Shown: positions 40,150 to 50,133 of the stretch, piece by piece
How positions within the stretch are numbered: the stretch's first letter is position 1
How the letters are laid out: each line of letters starts with the position of its first letter
Notes under the pieces: generated by a model
What the model was told of the DNA's origin: nothing
What the model saw: the letters and a program-made list of their open reading frames with translations, nothing else
Database searches by the model: none
Position numbers and translations under genes: made by a program
NCBI RefSeq assembly: GCF_000383095.1
Contig: NZ_AORL01000010.1
Span: 186,001 to 250,000, forward strand
Length of the DNA stretch: 64,000 nucleotides
Source of the DNA: Sphingomonas sp. PR090111-T3T-6A
GTDB taxonomy: Bacteria; Pseudomonadota; Alphaproteobacteria; Sphingomonadales; Sphingomonadaceae
Direction: 5' to 3'

Positions 40150-40572
40150 ATGCGTCATCGCGTTGGCGGTCGTAAGCTTCAGCGTACCGCGTCCCACCGT
40201 ATCGCCCTGTTCCGCAACCAGTCGGCGGCGCTCATCAAGCATGAGCAGATCACGACGACCCTCGCCAAGGCGAAGGAACTGCGCCCGTACGTCGAGAAGC
40301 TCGTCACCCTCGCCAAGAAGGGTGGCCTTTCGAACCGTCGTCTGGCCCACGCCCGTCTCCAGGACGACGCGCAGCTCGTGAAGCTGTTCGAGGTTCTGGC
40401 CGAGCGTTATGCGTCGCGCAACGGCGGCTACACCCGCATCATCAAGGCCGGCATCCGCGCTTCGGACGCCGCCCCGATGGCGATCATCGAGTTCGTCGAC
40501 CGTGACACGTCGGCCAAGGGCCAGGATTCGGGCCCGGTTGAGATCGCGGACGAGCTGGAGGACGCGGCGTAA
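40150..40572 (+). CDS. rplQ: 50S ribosomal protein L17
   Basis: Last gene of the ribosomal cluster. It is 140 aa, with [40 protein letters not shown] and KEL, and a C-terminal acidic extension ([12 protein letters not shown]) beyond the E. coli length. A GC hairpin (GCGGGGGC/GCCCCCGC, 40030-40049) lies in the rpoA-rplQ gap. A terminator follows the gene. Confidence 0.97.
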   Translation: MRHRVGGRKLQRTASHRIALFRNQSAALIKHEQITTTLAKAKELRPYVEKLVTLAKKGGLSNRRLAHARLQDDAQLVKLFEVLAERYASRNGGYTRIIKAGIRASDAAPMAIIEFVDRDTSAKGQDSGPVEIADELEDAA

Positions 40573-40604
40573 GCTGCGCACCGGTCTCATCGCCGAAACA
40601 GTGA

Positions 40605-40637
40605 AGAGGGCCGTCCCGGATCGGGGCGGCTCTTTTT
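40605..40637 (+). terminator. Intrinsic terminator after rplQ
   Basis: AGAG plus CCGTCCCG (40605-40618) pair with CGGGGCGG plus CTCT (40622-40633), with a two-base GG bulge, followed by TTTTT. It closes the ribosomal supercluster. Confidence 0.82.
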
Positions 40638-40756
40638 GCTTGTGTGCGGCGCATGGTTGAATCGCCCGCCCGGCCGGCTAGAGCGAAGATGGGGAACGTC
40701 GCCTCCCGCCGTTCCTGCCGCGCTTCAGGCGCGGCACAGCAGAGGATGCCTCGTTG

Positions 40757-42820
40757 ATGAGCCCTGACGGACCGATCGCCTATCCCCTGACGACCCGCGG
40801 CGACATCGTCGACACGCTGTTCGGCCGGACGATCAGCGATCCTTATCGCTGGCTCGAAGGCGATGTCCGTCACGATGCGCGTGTGCAGGCATGGGTGGAG
40901 GCTGAGGCCGGGCTGACCGAGGCCTATCTCGCCAAGCTGCCCGGCCGCGCGGCGATCCGCGAGCGGCTGACGGGGTTGTGGAATTACGAGCGCGTCTCGC
41001 TGCCGCTCCGGCGGGGCGGGCGCTATTTCCATCTGCGCAACAGCGGGCTCGACGCGCAGCCGGTGCTGTGCGTGCGCGACAGGCTGATGGCCGAGCCGCG
41101 CGTGCTGATCGATCCGAACGGCTGGTCCGATGACGGTGCGACCGCGCTCGGCGAATGGGAGGTGTCGCGCGACGGCCGGCGGCTCGCTTATGCGGTGCAG
41201 GACGGCGGCAGCGACTGGCGGACGGTCCGCATCCTCGATGTCGACAGCGGCGAGACGCTGGCGGACGAGGTGCATTGGGTGAAGTTCAGCGCGCTTGCCT
41301 GGGCGGGCAACGGCTCGGGCTTCTTCTACTCGCGTTTCCCCGAGCCCGAGGCGGGGGCCGAGCATCAGGCCTCGAACCTCGACCATGCGGTGTGGTTCCA
41401 CCGCCTCGGCACGGCGCAGGAGCAGGATTTCCTCGTCCACGCGACGCCCGACCGGCCACGCCTCACCCATGTCGCCGAGGTGACGCAGGACGGGCGCTGG
41501 CTGCTCATCTCCTCCGCCGAGGGGACGGAGGCGCGTTATGAGCTGACGCTGATCGATCTCACCGCCGAGAAGCTGCTGCCCCGCACGCTGGTGCGCGGGC
41601 TGGAGAATGACTGGCGGCTGGCCGGCACGGCGGGCGACCTCTTCTATTTCGTCACCGATCTGGAGGCGCCGCGCCGCCGAATCGTCTCGATCGACGTCGC
41701 CTCCGAGATGCGCCGCCGCCGCGAGATCATTGCCGAAGGGCACGACCTGATCGCCGACGCGCGCGTGGTGGGTGAGCGCCTGCTCGTCTCGGTGCTGCGC
41801 GACGTGGCGAGCGAGTTGCGCATCTATGACCTCGAAGGGCGGCTGATGGACCATGTCGGCCTGCCCGCCGTCGGCGCGGTCGCGGCGATGGACGGGGAGG
41901 GCGGCGATCCGGAGGCCTTCTTCGCCTTCACCAGCTACGACCGGCCGACCGAGATCCATCGTCTCGACGTCACCACCGGCGCGACGAGCATGTTCGCGCG
42001 GCCGCCGCTGTCCTTCGATCCGTCCGAGTTCGTGGTCGAGCAGACCGCCTGCACGTCCAGGGACGGCACCGTGGTGCCGATCTTCGTGCTGCGCCGTCGC
42101 GACGTTGTGTCGCCCGCGCCGACCATCCTCTACGGCTATGGTGGGTTCGAGATATCACTGACGCCGGGCTTCTCGCCGGCCGCGCTCGGCTGGGCGGCGA
42201 TGGGGGGCGTCTATGCCGTCGCCAACATCCGGGGCGGAGGCGAATATGGCAAGGCGTGGCACGACGCCGGTCGCCGGGCCAACAAGCAGAACGTCTTCGA
42301 CGACTTCATCGCCGCCGCCGAGCATCTGATGGCGCGCGGGATCGCGGCGCGGAAGGGGCTCGTGATCCATGGCCATTCCAATGGCGGGCTGCTCGTCGCG
42401 GCGGTCACCAACCAGCGGCCGGAGCTGTTTGCCGCCGCGTTGCCGGGCGTCGGCGTCCACGACATGCTGCGCTTCAACCGCTTCACGGCGGGCCGCTACT
42501 GGATCGACGATTATGGCGATCCGGGCGTCGAGGAGGATTTCGCGACGCTGCTCGGCTATTCGCCGATCCACAATATCTGCCACGGCGCGGACTATCCGGC
42601 GATCCTGATCGCGACGGCCGATACCGACGATCGCGTGGTGCCGGCGCACAGCTTCAAATATGCCGCCGCGCTTCAGGCCGCCGACATCGGGCCGAAACCG
42701 CACCTGATCCGCATCGAGACGCGCGCCGGCCATGGCGCGGGCAAGCCGCTCGCCAAGCAGATTGAGGAGGTGGCGGACCTCTGGGCGTTCGCCGCCTATT
42801 GGTCGGGCTTGCGGCTCTAG
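40757..42820 (+). CDS. Prolyl oligopeptidase family serine peptidase (S9A)
   Basis: A 687-aa peptidase with an N-terminal beta-propeller and C-terminal alpha/beta-hydrolase domain. It opens [15 protein letters not shown], the DPYRWLE block of S9A. The catalytic Ser541 is in GHSNGG (GGSNGG in most relatives); [12 protein letters not shown] supplies the Asp and GHGAGKP the His659. An ILYGYGGF oxyanion block and NIRGGGEYG are present. No signal peptide, so cytoplasmic; close to protease II/POP in length. ATG 40757 follows an in-frame TTG. It converges with the next gene, overlapping 4 bp at the stops. Confidence 0.9.
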   Translation: MSPDGPIAYPLTTRGDIVDTLFGRTISDPYRWLEGDVRHDARVQAWVEAEAGLTEAYLAKLPGRAAIRERLTGLWNYERVSLPLRRGGRYFHLRNSGLDAQPVLCVRDRLMAEPRVLIDPNGWSDDGATALGEWEVSRDGRRLAYAVQDGGSDWRTVRILDVDSGETLADEVHWVKFSALAWAGNGSGFFYSRFPEPEAGAEHQASNLDHAVWFHRLGTAQEQDFLVHATPDRPRLTHVAEVTQDGRWLLISSAEGTEARYELTLIDLTAEKLLPRTLVRGLENDWRLAGTAGDLFYFVTDLEAPRRRIVSIDVASEMRRRREIIAEGHDLIADARVVGERLLVSVLRDVASELRIYDLEGRLMDHVGLPAVGAVAAMDGEGGDPEAFFAFTSYDRPTEIHRLDVTTGATSMFARPPLSFDPSEFVVEQTACTSRDGTVVPIFVLRRRDVVSPAPTILYGYGGFEISLTPGFSPAALGWAAMGGVYAVANIRGGGEYGKAWHDAGRRANKQNVFDDFIAAAEHLMARGIAARKGLVIHGHSNGGLLVAAVTNQRPELFAAALPGVGVHDMLRFNRFTAGRYWIDDYGDPGVEEDFATLLGYSPIHNICHGADYPAILIATADTDDRVVPAHSFKYAAALQAADIGPKPHLIRIETRAGHGAGKPLAKQIEEVADLWAFAAYWSGLRL

Positions 42821-43878
42821 GCCGCGGCCTTCGCCTTCTCGCGCGTGCCGGAGAGGGCCTCGGCGATCTCGCGCTCGCCGGGGACGCGCTGCTCGATCAC
42901 GCAGCGCAGCTTGAGTCCGTCAAAGCCGTTGGCCGGGATCGCCATCGCCTGCGCCACGATCGATTCGTCGCGTGTCTCGACATGGCGCCCCTCGGCGAGG
43001 CCGGCATTGGCGATGCGCAGCAACTCGTTGAAGGCATAGCGGCCCGTGGTGGCCACCACCCGATCCTGCTCGTCGACGATGCTGACCAGCGCGTTGGCGC
43101 TCGCCTGCCCGACATTGTGGAGGATCGCGTCGGCCTGCCCCTGCCAGTCATATTCGAGATAGCAGACGCCGACATTGCGCCCGTCCTGCCGGATCGGGGC
43201 GACGTAGATCAGCACATGGCGATTGTTGGAGAAGGGGTTCTCCCACACCTCGTCGGTGAACCAGTCGTCCATCCCGGTCGCGGCGAGGGCCATGTTGTAT
43301 TGCGGCTCGTTGCGCAGATTGTGGGTGCGCACCTCGGCATTGGCATGCGCGCAGGCGACGATATTGCCCTTGTCGTCGGTGATGAAGGCGTTGAGGAAAT
43401 AGGGCGAGAAATGGAGCATCGCCCGCAGCCGGTCGAGCGCGCGCTGCTCCGCCACCGGATCGGTCAGCGCCTCGGCGGCGCCCGCGACTACGGCGGGGTC
43501 GGTCGCCAGCATCCGCACGTCGATCGAGCGGTCATAGAGCGATCGGGCCACCGTCTGGATGATCGATTGGGCAAGCTCCGCGAGGCGCGCGCCCTCCACT
43601 TCGCCGACCAGCTCGTCCGCGATATGGGCGCCTTGCGCGAGACGGTCGAGCACCTCGGCGCGGAAATTGGCCGCGCTGGAGCGGGCCTGCCCGGCGAGCG
43701 CCTTCACTTCCTGCGCCACCACCGAGAAGCCGCGCCCGGCCTCGCCCGAGCGCGCCGCCTCGATCGTGGCGTTCAGCGCCAGCAGATTGGTCCGTCCGGC
43801 GATGGCCTCCGTTTCGGATGCGTAATGTTGCACTTCCTCGCGAAGCGTGGACAGCAGCGAGCGGATACGACGCGGCAT
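42817..43878 (-). CDS. Soluble chemoreceptor-like protein: MCP signalling tip first, Cache sensor second
   Basis: A 353-aa protein with no signal peptide or membrane span. Residues about 15-65 are the chemoreceptor hairpin tip, [20 protein letters not shown] followed by [20 protein letters not shown], which binds CheA/CheW in normal receptors. Residues about 110-300 look like a Cache/PAS-like ligand domain ([69 protein letters not shown]). This is the reverse of the usual order, and the tip has Arg where Q is usual in [12 protein letters not shown] 43878 has GGTGGGG upstream; GTG 43893 is also possible. Confidence 0.82.
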   Translation of the reverse strand: MPRRIRSLLSTLREEVQHYASETEAIAGRTNLLALNATIEAARSGEAGRGFSVVAQEVKALAGQARSSAANFRAEVLDRLAQGAHIADELVGEVEGARLAELAQSIIQTVARSLYDRSIDVRMLATDPAVVAGAAEALTDPVAEQRALDRLRAMLHFSPYFLNAFITDDKGNIVACAHANAEVRTHNLRNEPQYNMALAATGMDDWFTDEVWENPFSNNRHVLIYVAPIRQDGRNVGVCYLEYDWQGQADAILHNVGQASANALVSIVDEQDRVVATTGRYAFNELLRIANAGLAEGRHVETRDESIVAQAMAIPANGFDGLKLRCVIEQRVPGEREIAEALSGTREKAKAAA

Positions 43879-43993
43879 TCGGTAATCCCCCACCGAAAAC
43901 GATTGCCGTTCGACTTAAGTCCCATGTGTAAACGAAGCGTTGACCATGCCGCCGCCGCTGGACAGGGGAGGCCTCGCACATTAGGGGCTCGCC

Positions 43994-45556
43994 ATGACCG
44001 TCGCCCCGCAAGACTGCATCCTCATCGTCGATTTCGGCAGCCAGGTGACCCAGCTCATCGCGCGTCGCGTGCGTGAAGCGGGCGTCTATTGCGAGATCGC
44101 GCCCTTCCAGTCCGCCGACGCCGCGTTCGACCGGCTGAAGCCCGCCGGCCTGATCTTCTCGGGCGGCCCGGCTTCGGTGACGGAGGAGAACGCGCCCTCC
44201 GCGCCGCAGCGCTTCTTCGAGGCGGGACTGCCGATCCTCGGCATCTGCTACGGCCAGCAGACGATGTGCAAGCAGCTCGGCGGCGAAGTGGTCGTCTCGG
44301 GCGAGGGCGGCGAGTTCGGCCGCGCCTTCGTCGAGGTGAAGGATCGTTCGGGGCTGTTCGACGGGCTCTGGCAGGAAGGCGAGCGCCATCAGGTCTGGAT
44401 GAGCCATGGCGACAAGGTGACGCGCCTGCCGGAGGGCTTCCACCCGATCGCGGTCTCCGAAGGCGCGCCCTTCGCGATCACCGCCGACGAGAGCCGCCGT
44501 TTCTACGGCGTGCAGTTCCACCCCGAGGTCGTCCATACGCCCGATGGCGGCAAGCTGATCGCCAACTTCGTCCGCCATGTCTGCGGGCTGGAAGGCGACT
44601 GGTCGATGGCCGGCTTCCGCGCCGCCAAGATCGAAGAGATTCGTCAGCAGGTCGGCAAGGGCAAGGTGATCTGCGGGCTGTCGGGCGGCGTCGATTCGTC
44701 GGTCGCGGCGGTGCTGATCCATGAGGCGATCGGCGACCAGCTCACCTGCGTCTATGTCGATCACGGCCTGATGCGGGCCGGCGAGAGCGAGCAGGTCGTC
44801 TCGCTGTTCCGCAACCACTACAATATCCCGCTCGTCCATGTGGACGCCGAGACGCTGTTCATGAAGGGGCTGGAGGGCGTCACCGACCCCGAGGCCAAGC
44901 GCAAGTTCATCGGCAAGACCTTCATCGAGGTGTTCGAGGAAGAGGCGAAAAAGATCGGCGGCGCCGAGTTCCTGGCGCAGGGCACGCTCTACCCGGACGT
45001 GATCGAGAGCGTCAGCTTCACCGGCGGCCCGTCGGTGACGATCAAGAGCCACCACAATGTCGGCGGCCTGCCCGAGCGGATGAACCTCAAGCTGGTCGAG
45101 CCGCTGCGCGAGCTGTTCAAGGACGAGGTCCGCCTGCTCGGCCGCGAGCTGGGGCTGACCGAGGCGTTCGTCGGTCGTCACCCGTTCCCGGGGCCGGGCC
45201 TCGCCATCCGCATCCCCGGCGAGGTTAGCAAGGAGCGCTGCGACATCCTGCGCAAGGCCGACGCGATCTATCTCGAAGAGATCCGCAACGCCGGGCTCTA
45301 CGACGCGATCTGGCAGGCCTTCGCGGTGCTGCTGCCGGTGCGCACGGTGGGCGTGATGGGCGATCACCGCACTTATGATTCGGTGTGCGGCCTGCGCGCC
45401 GTCACTTCGGTCGATGGCATGACGGCGGATGTCTATCCGTTCGACGCGAGCTTCCTGAGTCGGGTGGCGACCCGGATCGTCAACGAGGTGCAGGGCATCA
45501 ACCGCGTAGTCTACGACTTCACGTCGAAGCCGCCGGGCACGATCGAGTGGGAGTGA
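43994..45556 (+). CDS. guaA: GMP synthase (glutamine-hydrolysing)
   Basis: Converts XMP to GMP. It is 520 aa. The amidotransferase domain has Cys85 in [10 protein letters not shown] and the HPEV His. The PP-loop GLSGGVDSS opens the synthetase domain, and the C-terminal dimerisation domain ends [14 protein letters not shown]. The last bases overlap the GTG of the metallo-beta-lactamase gene, so the two are translationally coupled. Confidence 0.98.
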   Translation: MTVAPQDCILIVDFGSQVTQLIARRVREAGVYCEIAPFQSADAAFDRLKPAGLIFSGGPASVTEENAPSAPQRFFEAGLPILGICYGQQTMCKQLGGEVVVSGEGGEFGRAFVEVKDRSGLFDGLWQEGERHQVWMSHGDKVTRLPEGFHPIAVSEGAPFAITADESRRFYGVQFHPEVVHTPDGGKLIANFVRHVCGLEGDWSMAGFRAAKIEEIRQQVGKGKVICGLSGGVDSSVAAVLIHEAIGDQLTCVYVDHGLMRAGESEQVVSLFRNHYNIPLVHVDAETLFMKGLEGVTDPEAKRKFIGKTFIEVFEEEAKKIGGAEFLAQGTLYPDVIESVSFTGGPSVTIKSHHNVGGLPERMNLKLVEPLRELFKDEVRLLGRELGLTEAFVGRHPFPGPGLAIRIPGEVSKERCDILRKADAIYLEEIRNAGLYDAIWQAFAVLLPVRTVGVMGDHRTYDSVCGLRAVTSVDGMTADVYPFDASFLSRVATRIVNEVQGINRVVYDFTSKPPGTIEWE

Positions 45557-46425
45557 AGCGCCCGCCCGCTTCATTCAGCGGTGCAAGCCGCCGCGGGGCT
45601 GTGCTCGCCGCACTGCTCATCGCTGCGCCGGTCGCAGCGGACACGCCCGATCCCGCCGAATGGACCCAGCCGATCGCGCCGTTCCATCTGGTCGGGCCGA
45701 TCGACTATGTCGGCAGCGCCGGGATCGCGGCCTATCTGATCCACACGCCTGCCGGCGCGATCCTGATCGACGGCACGCCACAGGCCAACGCCGCCATGGT
45801 CCGCCAGCATATCGAGGCGATGGGCGTCCCCATCCGCCGCGTGAAGTGGATTCTCGTCAGCCACGCCCATTTCGACCATGCCGGTGCCGTCGCGGCGCTC
45901 GCGCGGGACAGCGGCGCCAAGGTGGCGGCGGGCGCGGGCGACGTCGCTGTGCTGGAGCAGGGGCGGTCGCCCGGTGAAGTGCTCTACACGCCCAGACCCT
46001 ATCCGCCGGTGCATGTCGACCGGCCGATCCGGGATGGCGACCGGGTGACGCTCGGCGGCGTCACGCTCACCGCACGCGCGACGCCTGGGCATACGCCCGG
46101 CTGCATGAGCTGGACGATGCAGGTGCGCGAGAAGGGGCGTCCGCTTGGCGTCGTCTTTCCGTGCAGCATCAGCGTCGCGGGCAACAAGCTCGTCGGCAAC
46201 AAGGCCTATCCCGGCATCGTCGCCGATTTCCGCAAGAGCTTCGACACGCTCGGTGCGATGAAGGCGGACGTGGTGCTGCCCGCTCATCCCGACATCGCCG
46301 ACGTGATCGGTCGCGCGCATCGCGGTGCGCTGGTCGATCCAGCCCTGCTGGGGCAGATCGTCGCCCGATCCCGCGCCGATTTTGCCACCACGCTCCAGAA
46401 ACAGCAAAAGACGAACCATGACTGA
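45553..46425 (+). CDS. Probable subclass B3 metallo-beta-lactamase, secreted
   Basis: A 290-aa protein with a signal peptide ([19 protein letters not shown]). The zinc ligands fit subclass B3: His104, His106, Asp108 and His109 in HAHFDHAG, His180 in [11 protein letters not shown] and His245 in PAHPD. B3-like flanking text includes [20 protein letters not shown] and [18 protein letters not shown]. It hydrolyses beta-lactams in related enzymes; other secreted hydrolase functions cannot be excluded. The start GTG overlaps the guaA stop as GTGA and its end overlaps the next gene by 8 bp. Likely an intrinsic chromosomal gene, with no mobile element nearby. Confidence 0.87.
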   Translation: MKRPPASFSGASRRGAVLAALLIAAPVAADTPDPAEWTQPIAPFHLVGPIDYVGSAGIAAYLIHTPAGAILIDGTPQANAAMVRQHIEAMGVPIRRVKWILVSHAHFDHAGAVAALARDSGAKVAAGAGDVAVLEQGRSPGEVLYTPRPYPPVHVDRPIRDGDRVTLGGVTLTARATPGHTPGCMSWTMQVREKGRPLGVVFPCSISVAGNKLVGNKAYPGIVADFRKSFDTLGAMKADVVLPAHPDIADVIGRAHRGALVDPALLGQIVARSRADFATTLQKQQKTNHD

Positions 46426-46771
46426 CGCGATCACCATCTACGGCATCAAGGCCTGCGACACGATGAAGAAGGCCCGTACCTGGCTAGAAGAGCGGGGCGT
46501 GGCATACGGTTTCCACGACTATAAGGCCGTCGGCATCGACCGGGCGACGCTTGGCGGCTGGGTGGCCGAGCATGGCTGGGAGAAGATCCTCAACCGCGCG
46601 GGCACGACCTTCCGCAAGCTCCCCGATGCCGACCGCGAGGGGATCGACGAGGCCAAGGCGATCGACCTGATGCTGGCCCAGCCTTCCATGATCAAGCGCC
46701 CGGTGCTCGATCTGGGCGGGCGCACATTGGTCGGCTTCAAGCCGGAGCAATATGCCGAGGCGCTGGGCTGA
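46418..46771 (+). CDS. ArsC/Spx/YffB-family reductase-like protein
   Basis: A 117-aa thioredoxin-fold protein. Its ITIYGIKACDTMKKARTWLE has Cys13 in the family position, and FRKLPD, KRPVLDLGG and GFKPEQYAEAL follow. This matches YffB/ArsC-like proteins, which lack a proven arsenate activity. It overlaps the lactamase gene by 8 bp and so belongs to the guaA transcript. Arsenate reduction should not be assumed; no arsenic genes are nearby. Confidence 0.85.
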   Translation: MTDAITIYGIKACDTMKKARTWLEERGVAYGFHDYKAVGIDRATLGGWVAEHGWEKILNRAGTTFRKLPDADREGIDEAKAIDLMLAQPSMIKRPVLDLGGRTLVGFKPEQYAEALG

Positions 46772-46821
46772 TCGCCGCCCGGCGATTTGCTCCCTCAGGC
46801 CGAAGCGGCTAGTTCAGGGCC

Positions 46822-47694
46822 ATGTCCACGACCTTCACGCTCGACACCTCCACCAGCCGGGCGAATCCCACGCCCGCGCCGGTCAAGCGCCTCACCGTCC
46901 CCGCGATTCGCGGCCGCAAGACGAAGGGCGAGCCCGTCGCCGAGCCGATCGTGATGCTCACCGCCTATACGGCGCGCATGGCGCAGATCCTCGATCCGCA
47001 TTGCGACATCCTGCTGGTCGGCGACAGCCTGGGGCAGGTGATCTACGGCCTGCCCTCCACCATTCCGGTCAGCATGGAGATGATGTGCGCGCATGGCGCG
47101 GCCGTCGTGCGCGGGAGCTGGCACAGCGTCGTCGCCATCGACATGCCGTTCGGGAGCTATGAGGCTTCCCCCGCGCAGGCCTTCGAATCTGCCTCGCGCA
47201 TCCTCAAGGAGACGGGGGCTGCGGCCGTGAAGCTCGAAGGCGGGGAGGCGATGGCCGAGACGGTCGCGTTCCTCACGCAGCGGGGCATTCCCGTTGTGGG
47301 ACATGTCGGCCTCACGCCGCAGGCCGTGAACGTGCTCGGCGGATATGCTGCGCGGGGCCGCAGCGACGCCGAGGCCGAGAAGATCGTCCGTGACGCCCGC
47401 GCCATCGCCGATGCCGGCGCCTTCACGCTGGTGATCGAGGGCGTGGTCGAGCCCATCGCGGCCCGGATCACGCGGGAAGTCGCCTGCCCCACCATCGGCA
47501 TCGGCGCGTCCGTCCAGTGTGACGGGCAGGTGCTGGTGATCGACGACATGCTGGGCATGTTCGAGCGGACCGCCCGTTTCGTGAAGCGGTACGACGATCT
47601 CGCGCCCCGGATTTCGGCCGCGGCCGAGGCCTATGCCGGCGAAGTCCGCGCACGGACCTTCCCGACGGCGGCGGAAACATACGCGCCCAAGTGA
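46822..47694 (+). CDS. panB: Ketopantoate hydroxymethyltransferase
   Basis: First step of pantothenate synthesis: adds a hydroxymethyl group from methylene-THF to ketoisovalerate. It is 290 aa. The Mg/ketoacid site blocks [41 protein letters not shown] and [16 protein letters not shown] are clear, with the catalytic Glu in VIEGVV. An N-terminal segment of about 20 residues is polar and variable. A terminator follows 22 nt after the stop. Confidence 0.96.
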   Translation: MSTTFTLDTSTSRANPTPAPVKRLTVPAIRGRKTKGEPVAEPIVMLTAYTARMAQILDPHCDILLVGDSLGQVIYGLPSTIPVSMEMMCAHGAAVVRGSWHSVVAIDMPFGSYEASPAQAFESASRILKETGAAAVKLEGGEAMAETVAFLTQRGIPVVGHVGLTPQAVNVLGGYAARGRSDAEAEKIVRDARAIADAGAFTLVIEGVVEPIAARITREVACPTIGIGASVQCDGQVLVIDDMLGMFERTARFVKRYDDLAPRISAAAEAYAGEVRARTFPTAAETYAPK

Positions 47695-47715
47695 TAGCTG
47701 TTCCGTTCCGGCGCG

Positions 47716-47741
47716 CGCGCCGCTAAGGTCCGGCGCGTTTT
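47716..47741 (+). terminator. Intrinsic terminator after panB
   Basis: CGCGCCG (47716-47722) pairs with CGGCGCG (47731-47737) around an 8-nt loop, then TTTT. It lies between panB and the YfgM-like gene. Confidence 0.68.
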
Positions 47742-47770
47742 CGGGCCTTGCAGCCCTATGGAGAAGTTGA

Positions 47771-48469
47771 TTGGCACTCACCCCGCAGAGCAATGAAGCC
47801 TTCTTCCGCGAGGTGGATGACGAAGTTCGGCGCGAGCGCGTCGAGAAGGCCGCGCGCCGTTATGGCGTGATCGTCGGCGTGATCGTGCTGCTCGCGCTCG
47901 TCGCGTTCGGCGGCACGCTGTGGTGGCGTTCGCACCAGCAGGATGTCGCCGGCGAGAAGGGCGAGAAGATCGTTCAGGCGATGTCGTCGCTCACCGCCGG
48001 CAACGAAGCCGATGCGCGCAAGCAACTTCAGGCGCTCGCGGACGAGGGCTCGAAGGGCTATGCGCCGCTCTCGCGGATGCTGCTCGCCGACATGCTGGTG
48101 CGCGACGAGAAGCTGCCGGAAGCCTCCGCCGCCTTCGCCAAGATCGCCGCCGACAGCAGCGTCCCGCAGCAGCTTCGCGACGTCGCCGTCCTGCGCGGCA
48201 CGACGCTCGACTTCGACAAGCTGCCGCCCGCCGAGGTGATCAACCGCCTCAAGCCGCTCGCCGTGCCCGGCAACCCGTGGTTCGGCAGCGCCGGCGAGAT
48301 GACTGGCGTCGCGTATATGAAGCTGAACCAGCCCAAGCAGGCCGGTGCGCTCTTCGCGGCGATCGCCAAGGACAAGTCGGTGCCGCGTTCGCTCCGCGCG
48401 CGCGTGTCGCAGCTTGCGGCGGACCTCGGCGTCGACGCCGTTCAGCCTACCGACAGCGCGGATTCCTGA
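47771..48469 (+). CDS. YfgM-like TPR membrane protein (Tol/BAM/Sec-associated chaperone)
   Basis: A 232-aa protein with TTG start and GAGAAG upstream. A single membrane span is at about residues 32-50 (YGVIVGVIVLLALVAFGG), with a basic N-terminal cytoplasmic segment. The periplasmic part is made of TPR-like helices (ARKQLQALADEG, PLSRMLLADMLVRDEKLPEA, AYMKLNQPKQAGALFAAIAK). Order yfgM-bamB-der matches many proteobacteria. In E. coli YfgM assists periplasmic folding at SecYEG. Confidence 0.86.
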   Translation: MALTPQSNEAFFREVDDEVRRERVEKAARRYGVIVGVIVLLALVAFGGTLWWRSHQQDVAGEKGEKIVQAMSSLTAGNEADARKQLQALADEGSKGYAPLSRMLLADMLVRDEKLPEASAAFAKIAADSSVPQQLRDVAVLRGTTLDFDKLPPAEVINRLKPLAVPGNPWFGSAGEMTGVAYMKLNQPKQAGALFAAIAKDKSVPRSLRARVSQLAADLGVDAVQPTDSADS

Positions 48470-48534
48470 TTGCGGCTTGCCGCGTGGCCCGGCGGGCGGG
48501 GAGCCCGGGGCCTGGACATGGATGTGAGACGAAC

Positions 48535-49947
48535 ATGATGGGGCGGGGATTGACGGATCGAAAGCGGGCTTCGCTCGCGGCGGCGCTGACGGCGGCGACG
48601 CTGCTGTCGGGCTGCGGCATCTTCCACGGCGGCGGCGACAAGAAGCCGAAGACGGCCGTGCTGGGCGAACGCATCCCCGTGCTGACGGTGGAAAGCAGCG
48701 CCGGCACCGACGCCTCCATCTCCGCGATGCCGGTCATCGTGCCGCCGGCCGACGCCAACGCGATGTGGACGCAGCCGGGCGGCGACGCGCAGAAGGCGAT
48801 GGGCAACGTCGCGCTGGCCGAGCGTCCGGGCCGTGTGTGGGCGGCGCAGCTCAGCAAGTCGGGCAAGAATGAGCGTCTCGCCGCCACGCCGGTGATCGCC
48901 AACGGCCATGTCTATGTGATCGACACCATGGCGAACGTCCGCTCGTTCGACGCGCAGACCGGCCGCCAGCTATGGTCCATGCAGATCAAGGGCCGCATGG
49001 GCCCCGCGCTCAAGAAGGCGGGCGTGATGGGCCTGCTCGGCCGCAAGGAGCGCAAGCGCTACACCGCCTCGCTGTTCGGCGGCGGCGTCAGCTTCGAGGA
49101 CGGCAAGCTCTACGCCACGACCGGCCTCGGCGATGTCGCGCAGCTCGATGCGGCGACCGGCAAGATCGGCTGGAAGGTGACGCCGGGCGGCCCGCTGCGC
49201 GGTGCGCCCTCGATCGCGGGCGGCTCGGCCTATGTGATGAGCCAGGACAACCAGCTCTTCGCCCTCAGCCTCACGGACGGCTCCACCCAGTGGACCGCCA
49301 GCGGCCCGCTGGAGACGGCGGGCGTGTTCGGCGCGGCGGCTCCGGCCATCGCGCACAGCACGGTGATCGCCGGCTATTCGTCGGGCGATCTCGACGCCTA
49401 TCGCTACGAGAACGGCCGCGTCGTGTGGCAGGACGCGCTGACGCGCACCAGCATGTCGACGACGGTGGGCGACGTCACCGACGTCGACGCGAGCCCGGTG
49501 GTGGACGACACGCGCGTCTACGCCGTGGGCGCGGGCGGCCGCATGGTGGCGCTCGATCTCGTGACCGGGCAGCGCCTGTGGGAAATCAACGTCGGCGGCA
49601 TCTCGACCCCGGCGCTCGGCGGCGACTGGCTGTTCGTGGTGGGTGACGATGCGCGCCTCTACTGCATCCAGCGCACCACGGGTAAGATCCGCTGGTCGAC
49701 CCAGCTCAAGCATTGGAAGAACCCGGACAAGAAGAACAAGCTCGTCTTCTGGAACGGCCCGGTGCTGGCGGGCGGCCGCCTGATCCTCACCAATTCGCTG
49801 GGCGAGCTGGCCTATGTGTCGGTCGCCGACGGCAAGGTGCAGACCATCCGCCAGGTGAGCAACAAGCCCTTCACGCTCGCTCCGGTGGTGGCGGGGGGTA
49901 CGATGTACCTGCTCTCCAGCGACGGCAAGCTGTCGGCCTGGCGCTAA
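48535..49947 (+). CDS. bamB: BamB outer-membrane assembly lipoprotein
   Basis: Beta-propeller lipoprotein of the BAM complex that inserts outer-membrane proteins. The product is 470 aa, longer than the E. coli 392. The lipobox is LLSGCG, with the lipid Cys near residue 24. PQQ-like repeats include HVYVIDTMANVRSFDAQTGR, LYATTGLGDVAQLDAATGKI and RVYAVGAGGRMVALDLVTGQ. An extra segment near residues 145-175 (KKAGVMGLLGRKERKRYT) accounts for some of the length. ATG 48535 or 48538 is used; the frame to 47920 overlaps yfgM and is rejected. Confidence 0.94.
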   Translation: MMGRGLTDRKRASLAAALTAATLLSGCGIFHGGGDKKPKTAVLGERIPVLTVESSAGTDASISAMPVIVPPADANAMWTQPGGDAQKAMGNVALAERPGRVWAAQLSKSGKNERLAATPVIANGHVYVIDTMANVRSFDAQTGRQLWSMQIKGRMGPALKKAGVMGLLGRKERKRYTASLFGGGVSFEDGKLYATTGLGDVAQLDAATGKIGWKVTPGGPLRGAPSIAGGSAYVMSQDNQLFALSLTDGSTQWTASGPLETAGVFGAAAPAIAHSTVIAGYSSGDLDAYRYENGRVVWQDALTRTSMSTTVGDVTDVDASPVVDDTRVYAVGAGGRMVALDLVTGQRLWEINVGGISTPALGGDWLFVVGDDARLYCIQRTTGKIRWSTQLKHWKNPDKKNKLVFWNGPVLAGGRLILTNSLGELAYVSVADGKVQTIRQVSNKPFTLAPVVAGGTMYLLSSDGKLSAWR

Positions 49948-49956
49948 GTTCCCGGA

Positions 49957-49983
49957 CGTCCCGGGCTGAACCGGCCCGGGGCG
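49957..49983 (+). terminator. GC-rich hairpin after bamB, possible terminator
   Basis: CGTCCCGGGC (49957-49966) with GCCCGGGGCG (49974-49983), 10 bp with one wobble, but followed by GCTTATCC, not a T-run. A second hairpin, CGAAGCG/CGCTTCG (50030-50048), lies 46 nt on, before der. Termination is uncertain. Confidence 0.4.
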
Positions 49984-50133
49984 GCTTATCCCTCCGCCCC
50001 ATGGCCAAAACCCTGATCACGCCCTAGGGCGAAGCGCGAACCGCTTCGACCTGGGGCGGATTGGCTTTATGGAAGAGCCGCCGGACGCCGATCGCTGGAG
50101 AGCGAGCGGCGATGAGCCGGCTGCGGAGATAGT

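Noticed and set aside
46418-46771. Arsenic resistance function for the ArsC-like gene
   Set aside because: No arsB, arsR or acr3 nearby and the YffB branch lacks shown arsenate activity.
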